5,863 nucleotides of DNA from assembly GCA_937900755.1 (NCBI GenBank), contig CALCDN010000275.1, positions 1 to 5,863 on the forward strand. Direction: 5' to 3'. This DNA comes from an uncultured Acetobacter sp. Lineage in GTDB: Bacteria > Pseudomonadota > Alphaproteobacteria > Acetobacterales > Acetobacteraceae. The notes under the pieces were generated by a model. The model was not told where the DNA came from, ran no database searches, and saw nothing but the letters and a program-made list of their open reading frames with translations. Shown here piece after piece: positions 1 to 5,863 of the stretch; positions within the stretch are counted from its first letter, which is position 1, and every line of letters begins with the position of its first letter. A program made the position numbers and the translations under genes.

Positions 1-49
1 ATCTACACAAGGAGTATCGTCGGCAGCGTCAGATGTGTATAAGAGACAG
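1..49 (+). other. Illumina Nextera P5/i5 adapter left on the contig end (not genomic)
   Basis: Bases 1-8 match the end of the P5 flow-cell oligo, 9-16 (AAGGAGTA) match the Nextera i5 index known as S507/N507, 17-30 match the Nextera read-1 adapter, and 31-49 are the 19-base Tn5 mosaic end. The four blocks are in the exact order and spacing of a library molecule read from P5 into its insert, so genomic sequence starts at about base 50. This is a sequencing artefact that should be trimmed. It also explains why the rsh gene running into this end has no stop codon. Confidence 0.98.
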
Positions 50-2175
50 GCCACGATGCTGATGCGCCCAACCCGCATCTGCCCCGTGCCCCCAGCACGG
101 GCCATGGCGTCATAATCCCAGTCCACATCCAAAAAGCGTTCGGGGGTTGCCGCAAAGCTTTCCAGCGTCTGGCAATTGCGTGTGTGCACGGTCACACCCT
201 TGCCGGTTGCCACCACGCCAACAATGCGGTCCCCCGGCAGCGGGTGGCAGCAGGCGGCGTAATGCACGGCAACACCAGCCCCAAGCCCGACCAGCGGCAC
301 AGCCCCACCCGATGGGCGGCGCATGGTGGACGCGCCACGTGGTCGAGGCCCCGCCGTACCCAGCACGCCGGGCAGGCCCGCCAGCATGCGGGGCACACGC
401 TGCACACGCCGCAGTTCGGGGTAGGCCGCATGCACCACATCCCGCGCATTCAGGTTGTTTGTGCCAACAGCTACGTACAGGTCCTGCAAGGAACTCTGCT
501 TGAGCGCCTTGAGCGTGGTCTCCATGATTTTTTCGGAGCCATCCACGCCTTCCTGGCGGAAAGCCTTGGCCAATGCGGCCCGCCCGTTATCCAGCGAGAC
601 CTGGCGCTGCTGCTGGGCCACATAGCGGCGGATCCGCGCCCGCGCCTTGCCCGTAACAACAAACCGCTCCCACGAGGGTGAGGGAGCCCCCCCACGGGCG
701 GTCATGATTTCGACCTGATCGCCATTTTCCAGCTCATGCCGCAGCGGCATGAGACGACCGTTTACCTTGGCTCCAACGCAGGTATCGCCAATCTGGCTAT
801 GCACCGCGTAGGCAAAGTCAACCGGCGTGGCGCCACGGGGGAGCGAGATAAGCTGGCCTTTGGGCGAAAAGCAGAAAACCTGATCCTGATACAGTTCAAG
901 CTTGGTGTTTTCCAAAAACTCATCGGGGGCGGATGAGGCTTCCAGAATTTCCAGCAGGTCCTGCACCCAGCGCGGACGGCGTGCGCTCCCGTTGCCATCC
1001 TCTTCCGAGCTGGCGCCGCCTTCCTTGTAAACCCAGTGTGCCGCCACCCCGTTTTCGGCCACGTCATGCATGGCCTGTGTGCGGATCTGCACCTCAATCT
1101 TCTGGTTCCGTGGCGAGCGCAGGGTCACCCCTGTATGCAGGCTCTGGTAGCCGTTGGCCTTGGGGGTGGAGATGTAGTCCTTGAACCGCCCCGCAATCAT
1201 GGGGTAGGCCGCATGCACCGCCCCCAGCGCCATGTAACAGTCCTCGCGCGTGTCCACGATCATGCGAAAGGCCATGATATCGGACAACTGCTCGAACGCC
1301 ACGTTCCGGCGCTGCATTTTTTCCCAGATGGAATAGGGGGATTTCTCCCGCCCCGAAACCTGGGCGTCCTTCAGCCCCGCCTCGTGGCACAGGCGCAGCA
1401 GTTCGCGCCGTACGTCCTCAATAACATCCGCCCCCTGCCCGCGCAGGTAGTTCAGGCGCGTGCGGATGGTGGTGTCGGCCTCGGGCTCAAGCTGCGCGAA
1501 GGACAGGTTCTGGAGTTCGGTCTTGACCCGGTCCATACCGATGCGCTCGGCCAGCGGCGCGTAGATATCGAGCGTTTCACGCGCGATGCGCTGCCTGCGG
1601 TCCTGCCGCTCCACAAAATGGAGGGTGCGCATGTTGTGCAGGCGGTCCGCCAGCTTGACCAGAAGGACACGGATGTCCTTGGACATGGCCAGCACAAGCT
1701 TGCGGAAGTTTTCCGCCTGCTTGGTACGGTCAGACTGAAGCTCAAGCCGTGTCAGCTTGGTCACCCCATCCACCAGATCGGCCACGACCGGGCCAAAATC
1801 GGTTTTCAGGGTGTCATACGTAACACCGGTATCTTCTATGGTATCGTGGAGCAGGGCCGTGCAGATGGACTGCACATCCAGCCTGAAGCGCGCCAGAATC
1901 ATGGCGACGGCCAAAGGGTGGGTTATGTAGGGGTCGCCGTTGTCACGCATCTGGCCCTGATGCGCCTTGCAGGCCACATCAAACGCCCGACGAATGGAGA
2001 GCACATCCGCCTGGGGCGCGTAGCTGAGCACCTTGGCGACCAGCCTCTCGCAACCAATCTCCTCCACCCGGCCCAGGGGGAACGCGGGGGGAGCAGACAC
2101 CTCAACCGGGGCACCCCCTTCCCGTTGCGAGGAAGAGGTGTGAACGGGAATATTGCCGCCCGGCTGTTGGTCCAC
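50..2175 (-). CDS. rsh: Bifunctional (p)ppGpp synthetase/hydrolase (RelA/SpoT homologue), C-terminus missing
   Basis: This is the stringent-response enzyme: it makes (p)ppGpp from ATP and GDP/GTP and hydrolyses it back, in the cytosol. About 708 residues are visible in one frame without interruption. The HD hydrolase domain has metal ligands H72, H110-D111 and D177, and the E114-D115 pair. The synthetase domain has D299, R330-F-K-D333 (the RxKD form typical of bifunctional enzymes rather than the ExDD form of synthetase-only RelA), GYQSLHT at 342-348 and E361 in EVQIRT. The TGS domain covers about 433-495. A zinc-finger-like region carries C642-C643, H664 and C668. The frame reaches the contig edge at RISIVA, the first strand of the ACT domain, so roughly the last 70 residues and the stop are absent. 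The start is GTG at 2175: an in-frame TGA lies just upstream and no ATG is near. The ribosome-binding site is weak (AAAGAG). It starts 7 bases after rpoZ stops, so the two genes form an operon and translation may be coupled. Domain identity is very secure. Confidence 0.96.
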
Positions 2176-2182
2176 GCGCTCT

Positions 2183-2554
2183 TTACCGCCGCGCGCGACC
2201 GGTCAGCGCCGCCTCGATGGCGCGCACGTCATCAGCCGCTTCTTCTTCGGCGGAGACTTCCTGCAGACCGAAAATGTTCTGTTCGGTCGGCACAAGGTCC
2301 TGCACTTCCTCTTCCACGGGCTCGGGCTCGGGCTCACGCGCCTGAGAACGGATCAGGTCGTTCCGCAGGGCGGGAAGGTGTACGGTTTCATCCGCGATTT
2401 CACGCAGGGCAACGACGGGGTTCTTGTCGTTGTCGCGGTCAATGGTCAGCTCCTCGCCACGGGAGATGTTGCGGGCGCGCTGCGCGGCGTACACCACCAG
2501 TTCAAAGCGGTTTGGAACCTTTTCAACGCAGTCTTCGACGGTGACGCGGGCCAT
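2183..2554 (-). CDS. rpoZ: DNA-directed RNA polymerase omega subunit
   Basis: Omega helps the beta-prime subunit fold and assemble into RNA polymerase. The 123-residue product starts MARVTVEDC and continues with the family core V13-PNRFELV, the AA-RAR stretch at 23-28 and G33, then KNPVVALREIA at 44-54. The Met-Ala-Arg N-terminus is the omega part of ppGpp site 1 in E. coli polymerase, which fits the neighbouring rsh. Residues after about 72 form a long acidic, Pro/Glu-rich tail (EPEPEPVEEEV at 74-84) that makes it longer than the E. coli protein (about 91 residues) and is probably flexible. The start is well supported: GGAGG lies at 2568-2564, 9 bases before ATG. It follows folK on the same strand after a 92-base gap and precedes rsh by 7 bases. 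Confidence 0.96.
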   Translation of the reverse strand: MARVTVEDCVEKVPNRFELVVYAAQRARNISRGEELTIDRDNDKNPVVALREIADETVHLPALRNDLIRSQAREPEPEPVEEEVQDLVPTEQNIFGLQEVSAEEEAADDVRAIEAALTGRARR

Positions 2555-2611
2555 TACGAAGAGCCTCCAGACAGTTCAGCACAAGAAAAAGATAAAAAAG
2601 ACAGAAAGGGC

Positions 2612-2640
2612 ATCTTACCGCATCCACCCCGAGCAGGAAA
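2612..2640 (-). promoter_or_regulatory. Possible promoter for rpoZ-rsh
   Basis: On the minus strand a -35-like TTTCCT (2640-2635) and a -10-like TAAGAT (2617-2612) are separated by exactly 17 bases and lie about 60 bases before the rpoZ ATG. Matches to the consensus are only 3/6 and 4/6, so this could be chance. It would let rpoZ-rsh be expressed independently of folK. I see no clear terminator hairpin between folK and rpoZ, so read-through from folK is also possible. Confidence 0.22.
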
Positions 2641-2646
2641 GGCTTA

Positions 2647-3162
2647 TTACCCGATCACCCGGATTTCCTGCCCCTGCACGGCCGCGCGCATCTGTTCCAT
2701 GGTGTGCCTGGTCAGCGGATGCACCCATGCGGGCTGCACATCCTGCAAGGGGTATAGCACAAAAGCACGCTCGTGCGCACGGGGGTGCGGAAGGACCAGC
2801 CGGTGCGTGCCCAGGCAGAGCCCCCCCATGTCTATGATGTCCAGATCAAGCGTGCGCGCGGCATTGGGCACGGAACGCACGCGACCCTGATGCGTTTCTA
2901 TGGCCTGAAGATGGTCCAGCAACACCAGAGGAGGCAGACTCGTCACACCCCGCACAACCCCATTCACGTAAGAGGGCTGTCCCGATGGCGGCACAGGCGT
3001 ACTCTCATACCAGCGGGAAACGGCCTCGATGGTCAAACCCGGCACACTGCGCAGGGCCTGCACGGCCTGTTCACACGTTTTTAGTGCCGATTGCCCCCCA
3101 AGAGGGAGATTTGCACCTATTGCTATCAGGACCGATCTGGTATGATTTTGGTCTTCCGCCAT
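2647..3162 (-). CDS. folK: 2-amino-4-hydroxy-6-hydroxymethyldihydropteridine pyrophosphokinase (HPPK)
   Basis: HPPK transfers pyrophosphate from ATP to 6-hydroxymethyl-7,8-dihydropterin, the step before dihydropteroate synthase in folate synthesis, in the cytosol. The 171-residue product has the family's N-terminal strand VLIAIGANLP (11-20), SRWYESTPV (49-57), a YVNGVV stretch (65-70), the signature ARTLDLDII (102-110) with the magnesium-binding aspartates D106 and D108, and LPHPRAHERAFVLYPL (124-139). Its length is normal for a stand-alone HPPK. I chose ATG at 3162 because GAGG lies 6 bases upstream and the conserved strand starts about ten residues in; an in-frame ATG at 3240 would add a 26-residue extension with no family similarity. 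No folB or folP is in the window, so folK is apart from the other folate genes seen here. It heads the leftward folK-rpoZ-rsh series and is divergent from the NYN gene. Confidence 0.95.
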   Translation of the reverse strand: MAEDQNHTRSVLIAIGANLPLGGQSALKTCEQAVQALRSVPGLTIEAVSRWYESTPVPPSGQPSYVNGVVRGVTSLPPLVLLDHLQAIETHQGRVRSVPNAARTLDLDIIDMGGLCLGTHRLVLPHPRAHERAFVLYPLQDVQPAWVHPLTRHTMEQMRAAVQGQEIRVIG

Positions 3163-3344
3163 GTAACGCCTCACGCCTGAGTGGAATATCTTGTTTTGGA
3201 CACAATTGGGGCTTCTTTTATAAGAGCGCCCTGCAAACAAACAGCCAGAGGGGCTTCCATTACGAACCGCATGAGAAAAATTTCATTTCCACATAATCGA
3301 AACCCAAAAGAAACAACTTTAAATTTATTTAGAGGACTAAAATC
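3163..3344. other. Divergent intergenic region between folK and the NYN gene, AT-rich on the right
   Basis: These 182 bases must hold the start signals of two divergent genes. Bases 3271-3344 have 19 G/C in 74 (about 26%), in sharp contrast to the GC-rich genes around them. On the minus strand a TATAAA (3222-3217) could be a -10 box for folK, but nothing at the right distance resembles a -35 box. On the plus strand CATAAT (3292-3297) and TTAAAT (3319-3324) are -10-like, again without a good -35 box. AGAGGA at 3331-3336 is the ribosome-binding site of the NYN gene. I see no hairpin terminator, riboswitch or convincing operator. Confidence 0.6.
3169..3172 (-). promoter_or_regulatory. Ribosome-binding site that sets the folK start
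   Basis: GAGG on the minus strand, 6 bases from the ATG at 3162. It supports this start over the upstream in-frame ATG at 3240. Confidence 0.7.
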
Positions 3345-3965
3345 ATGAACCTGAAAAAAGATGAAAAAACCTGCCTTTTCATTGACGGATCAAGCCTTTA
3401 CTCAACATCCCGCAGCCTGGGTTTTGACGTGGACTACAAAAAGCTGCTCGAGTTTTTTGCCGCAAAGACACATGTGATCCGCGCATATTATTATGCCGCC
3501 ATTCTAGACACAGAGGACTACTCCCCCCTCAAACCATTGACCGACTGGCTGTCCTATAACGGTTATTTCCTGGTGACCAAGCCCGCGCGTGAATTTACGG
3601 ATTCAACCGGTAAACGCCGCGTCAAAGGCAACATGGACATCGAAATCGCGGTGGACATGATGGAAATGGCCCCCCATATCGACCACGCCATCCTGTTCAG
3701 CGGTGATTCAGATTTCCGCCGGGTGGTGGAAGCCGTGCAGCGGCAGGGCACACGGGTGTCCGTTGCGTCCTCCATGCGCTCCTCCCCCCCGCTGATCGGC
3801 GATGACCTGCGCAGGCAGGCCGACCAGTTCCTTGAACTGGCGTCCCTGGGTGCCAACTTCACCCGCCGCCAGACCGAACCCAACCGCCCGCGCGCCAACA
3901 ACCCCGCGCCAGTCCGCCATCCGGCCGACCAGATGAGTGAACCCGAGGATGACCCGCTAAGCTGA
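3345..3965 (+). CDS. NYN-domain (LabA/DUF88-like, PIN-fold) protein, putative ribonuclease
   Basis: NYN domains are PIN-like folds that bind a metal ion through a cluster of acidic residues and are thought to cut RNA; the substrate of this protein is unknown. The 206-residue product shows the family pattern: LFIDGSSLY (11-19) with D14, KGNMDIEIAVDMM (94-106) with D98 and D104, and ILFSGDSDFRRVVEAVQRQG (116-135) with D121 and D123, so the expected acidic active site is complete. Residues from about 170 are Pro/Arg/Asn-rich with an acidic end and are probably disordered. There is no signal peptide or membrane segment, so it should be cytosolic. The start is secure: AGAGGA lies 8 bases before ATG. 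It is divergent from folK and separated by 135 bases from the carbonic anhydrase gene, so it may be its own transcription unit. The family call is firm; the activity is inferred. Confidence 0.92.
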   Translation: MNLKKDEKTCLFIDGSSLYSTSRSLGFDVDYKKLLEFFAAKTHVIRAYYYAAILDTEDYSPLKPLTDWLSYNGYFLVTKPAREFTDSTGKRRVKGNMDIEIAVDMMEMAPHIDHAILFSGDSDFRRVVEAVQRQGTRVSVASSMRSSPPLIGDDLRRQADQFLELASLGANFTRRQTEPNRPRANNPAPVRHPADQMSEPEDDPLS

Positions 3966-4100
3966 GGGGAATATGACAAGACGGATTTTTGCTCTTTACC
4001 CTAGAACGTATCTGTTCCTCACACGTTTGGCCCAACATGAACCCCGTGCAGGCCATGCGCCTGCCGAGCGCCAAACGTAAAGGTTTTCTGGAGTTAACCG
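3966..4100 (+). other. Intergenic leader before the carbonic anhydrase gene
   Basis: This 135-base gap has no hairpin followed by T residues, so I see no clear terminator for the NYN gene. A -35-like ATGACA (3973-3978) is a 5/6 match to consensus, but the best -10 candidate 18 bases on (TACCCT, 3997-4002) is poor, so a promoter here is only possible. GGAG at 4090-4093 is the ribosome-binding site for the ATG at 4101. Confidence 0.45.
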
Positions 4101-4799
4101 ATGCCCACATGTTCCGAAGCCAGAAGCAACCTGCTTTCTCTCCTGCGTGGTGTTGAACACTTCAACACCGAAATTTTCCCCGCGAAGGAAGCCCTGTTTG
4201 CCAGTCTGGCCAAAGGGCAGGCTCCCGGCGCGCTGTTCATCGCCTGCGCCGACAGCCGCATCAACCCCAACCTGATTACCCAGACAGAACCGGGCGACCT
4301 GTTCATTCTGCGCAACATTGGCAACCTTGTTCCCGCGTACGGGGAAATGCTGGGCGGCGTGTCCTCCGCCATCGAATATGCGGTCATGGGTCTTGGGGTG
4401 TCCTCCATCATTGTCTGCGGTCATTCCGACTGTGGCGCCATGAAGGCCCTGCTCGAACCTGAAAAGAACGGCCTGGACAAAATGCCCACGGTCCGTAGCT
4501 GGCTGCGCAATGCGGAGGCCGCACGGGCGGCAACCCTGAACACTTTCCGCTCCGATGATGCAGGCCCCGCAACCGTGCGCTGCCTGGCCGAACAGAATGT
4601 GCTGCTCCAGCTGGCACACCTGCGCACCCACCCCGCGGTTGCCGCAGGGCTGGCGCGCAACACGCTGTTTCTGCAAGGATGGTTTTACGATATTGGCACG
4701 GGGGAAGTCTCTGTGCTCGATGAGCAGACCCGCACGAGTGTTCCAATCAGTGGCGTTATTGAACAGATGCAAAAACAGGCCGAGCAGGAAACTGCATAA
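4101..4799 (+). CDS. Beta-class carbonic anhydrase
   Basis: The enzyme interconverts carbon dioxide and bicarbonate in the cytosol, supplying bicarbonate to carboxylases and helping pH balance. The 232-residue product carries the beta-class zinc site: C49 and the D51-R53 dyad in CADSRI (49-54), then H108 and C111 in CGHSDCGAM (106-114). LFILRNIGNLVP (67-78) and GGVSSAIEYAVMGLGV (85-100) are further family blocks. Length is normal for the class and there is no signal peptide. The start is supported by GGAG 7 bases upstream. The stop is 22 bases before the likely start of the downstream hydrolase gene, so the two are probably co-transcribed. Names such as can or cynT are used for this family, but the sequence does not tell them apart: I see no cyanase gene nearby, so no symbol is given. 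Confidence 0.96.
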   Translation: MPTCSEARSNLLSLLRGVEHFNTEIFPAKEALFASLAKGQAPGALFIACADSRINPNLITQTEPGDLFILRNIGNLVPAYGEMLGGVSSAIEYAVMGLGVSSIIVCGHSDCGAMKALLEPEKNGLDKMPTVRSWLRNAEAARAATLNTFRSDDAGPATVRCLAEQNVLLQLAHLRTHPAVAAGLARNTLFLQGWFYDIGTGEVSVLDEQTRTSVPISGVIEQMQKQAEQETA

Positions 4800-4821
4800 C
4801 CCCTCCGGCTTTTGTCTGCCG

Positions 4822-5709
4822 GTGCTCCGCCTGGGCCTTGTGGCCCTGCTGGGCACCGGTTTTTTTTGGCCCGGCGCAAGCCCGGGCAATGCCGCCTCCC
4901 CTGTGCACACCTTGAAAATAAGCACATGGAACATGGATTGGCTTTTGGATGAGCAGGCGCAAAACGCGCCCGATGTGCCATCCGATATTCCCCACAGAAC
5001 AACAGATGACTTTACCGCGTTAGCGACATACGCCCAGCGCCTGCGCCCGGACCTGATCGGTTTGCAGGAGGTGGGGAATACGGCCACACTGGCGCGCCTG
5101 TTTAGCGCACAGGACTACCAGCTGTTCGTGTCCAATGATGATAGTCCACAGCACACGGCATTTGCCGCGCGGCGCGGCCTGAGCATACAGCGCAACCCCG
5201 ACGTAACCGCCCTGGCACTCAACGCCACAACAACGCGGCACCGCCTGCGCAGCGGGTTGGATATAAGCTTGCATGCGGGGAGCACGGACCTGCGAATTCT
5301 GGTTGTGCACCTTAAAACTGGCTGCTGGGATAACCCAGTATCGGAAACCCGTTACGCATGCCCCGTGTTGTTCCAGCAATTCCGCGCCTTGCGGGACTGG
5401 CTGGAACAAAGAGCAAAAAGCGCAGAACCCTTTGCCATTATAGGCGATTTCAACCGCCGCATGACGCTAGCAGACCCGCTGTTCCTGCGCCTGAACGAGG
5501 TTACCCCGCTGGCTCTGGTAGCCGCCGGGCAGGCAAGCCCCTGCCTGAATGGCAGTTATTTTATTGACCATATCCTGTTAGGCGGCGGCGCTCAAAAATG
5601 GGAGGACCCCAACTCCCTGCGGGTCATGACCATTCCACAAGATGGAACACGAACCCTGAGTGATCATTGCCCTGTTTCCGTAATATTGCATTTGCCGCCG
5701 ACACCATAA
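4822..5709 (+). CDS. Exported endonuclease/exonuclease/phosphatase (EEP) family protein
   Basis: Members of this fold are metal-dependent phosphoesterases that cut nucleic acids, phosphoinositides or sphingomyelin; the substrate here cannot be read from sequence. With the start used (295 residues) the active-site blocks are STWNMDW with N37, LIGLQEVG with E83, VVHLKTGCW with H163, IIGDFNRR with D209 and N211, FIDHIL with D249, and LSDHCPV with D281 and H282, so catalysis should be intact. Residues 1-25 look like a signal peptide: a hydrophobic LGLVALLGTGFFW core ending in a plausible cleavage site after NAA. C168 and C180 could pair outside the cytosol. The start is uncertain. GTG at 4822 gives the most compact signal peptide but lacks a clear ribosome-binding site. 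CTG at 4792, GTG at 4750 or ATG at 4720 are alternatives that overlap the carbonic anhydrase gene; an ATG at 4555 is too far upstream. It probably shares a transcript with the carbonic anhydrase gene. Confidence 0.88.
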   Translation: MLRLGLVALLGTGFFWPGASPGNAASPVHTLKISTWNMDWLLDEQAQNAPDVPSDIPHRTTDDFTALATYAQRLRPDLIGLQEVGNTATLARLFSAQDYQLFVSNDDSPQHTAFAARRGLSIQRNPDVTALALNATTTRHRLRSGLDISLHAGSTDLRILVVHLKTGCWDNPVSETRYACPVLFQQFRALRDWLEQRAKSAEPFAIIGDFNRRMTLADPLFLRLNEVTPLALVAAGQASPCLNGSYFIDHILLGGGAQKWEDPNSLRVMTIPQDGTRTLSDHCPVSVILHLPPTP

Positions 5710-5743
5710 AAAAAGCCGCTACGAGAACCGTAGCGGCTTTTTT
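5709..5743. terminator. Bidirectional intrinsic terminator between convergent genes
   Basis: A perfect 9-base-pair, GC-rich stem (5715-5723 with 5729-5737) closes a 5-base loop. Seven A residues (5708-5714) precede it and six T residues (5738-5743) follow it, so it reads as a hairpin plus T-run on both strands. It starts at the stop codon of the EEP gene and lies 18 bases beyond the stop of the minus-strand gene at 5761, so it can end both transcripts. Confidence 0.95.
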
Positions 5744-5760
5744 GGAAACATCTGGCCCGA

Positions 5761-5863
5761 TCAGGCGTGTGCGCCTGGCCGGTGCGAAGAACCCGGACGG
5801 CCACCCGAGCGGCGCGGCGGGCCACCACGGCCACCACCACCGTTGCCGCCACCGCCACCATTA
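5761..5863 (-). CDS. Gly/Arg-rich C-terminal tail of a protein cut by the window edge (possibly an RNA-binding protein or DEAD-box helicase)
   Basis: Only the last 33 residues and the TGA stop are inside the window. They include 15 glycines and 5 arginines (runs GGGGG and GGGG, then GRGGPPRR, then an end in PGAHA), a low-complexity tail with an RGG-like look. Such tails are common on bacterial RNA-binding proteins and DEAD-box RNA helicases, but the folded part that would decide this lies beyond base 5863. The frame is preferred over a Val/Ala-rich one because it ends 18 bases before a terminator that also works on the minus strand; the alternative frame runs through the terminator into the EEP gene. 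It converges with the EEP gene. The protein name is a guess. Confidence 0.6.
   Translation of the reverse strand, partial: NGGGGGNGGGGRGGPPRRSGGRPGSSHRPGAHA

Noticed and set aside
31..49. Tn5 mosaic end, which could suggest a mobile element
   Set aside because: It is part of the Nextera adapter, directly preceded by the index and read-1 adapter; no transposase gene is present.
1036..2544. A 502-codon open frame on the plus strand
   Set aside because: It lies antisense to rsh and rpoZ, both of which have full family motifs. It is a shadow of GC-rich codon use and has no recognisable domain.
3163..3240. Longer folK starting at 3240
   Set aside because: The extra 26 residues do not resemble the family, and the ATG at 3162 has its own well-spaced ribosome-binding site.
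4037..4160. Short plus-strand open frame overlapping the start of the carbonic anhydrase gene (possible leader peptide)
   Set aside because: It has no ribosome-binding site of its own, no similarity I recognise, and mostly repeats the downstream gene in another frame.
4555..4821. EEP gene starting at the ATG at 4555
   Set aside because: It would overlap the carbonic anhydrase gene by about 245 bases, and the extra residues are an out-of-frame reading of that gene.
3996..5087. A 363-codon open frame on the minus strand
   Set aside because: It is antisense to the carbonic anhydrase gene and the start of the EEP gene and shows no domain.
5664..5861. A Val/Ala-rich 65-codon frame on the minus strand
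   Set aside because: It runs through the strong terminator and into the EEP gene; the Gly/Arg-rich frame ending at 5761 fits the terminator position better.

Overview
The window looks like chromosomal DNA of a GC-rich alphaproteobacterium. An acetic-acid-bacterium-like (Acetobacteraceae) source is my best guess, based on the protein sequences and the rpoZ-rsh arrangement; I could not run a search. The genes are mostly core housekeeping genes. I see no CRISPR array, tRNA or rRNA gene, insertion sequence, prophage gene or defence system, and no convincing undescribed system. The first 49 bases are not biological: they are an Illumina Nextera adapter (part of P5, an 8-base i5 index, the read-1 adapter and the Tn5 mosaic end). 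Genomic sequence starts at about base 50, so the left edge is an untrimmed contig end.

Left half, all on the minus strand (transcribed right to left): folK (3162-2647, folate biosynthesis), rpoZ (2554-2183, RNA polymerase omega subunit) and rsh (2175 to the contig edge, bifunctional (p)ppGpp synthetase/hydrolase). rpoZ and rsh are 7 bases apart and surely co-transcribed. Rsh makes and destroys the alarmone, and omega contributes to an alarmone-binding site on RNA polymerase in bacteria that keep its N-terminal motif. Rsh keeps its HD hydrolase, synthetase, TGS and zinc-finger regions, but the contig ends at the first residues of the ACT domain and the reading frame then runs into the adapter.

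Right half, plus strand: after a divergent, AT-rich gap comes an NYN-domain (LabA/PIN-like) putative ribonuclease (3345-3965), then a beta-class carbonic anhydrase (4101-4799), then a probably exported endonuclease/exonuclease/phosphatase-fold hydrolase (about 4822-5709) whose start is not ATG. A strong, symmetrical hairpin flanked by A and T runs (5709-5743) begins in the hydrolase stop codon. It ends transcription from both sides, because a minus-strand gene ends at 5761; only its glycine/arginine-rich C-terminal tail is in the window.

No gene-free stretch exceeds 200 bases. The largest gaps are 3163-3344 and 3966-4100, and both are described. The least understood parts are the NYN protein and the exported hydrolase; the most important practical observation is the adapter at the left end and the false protein tail it creates.
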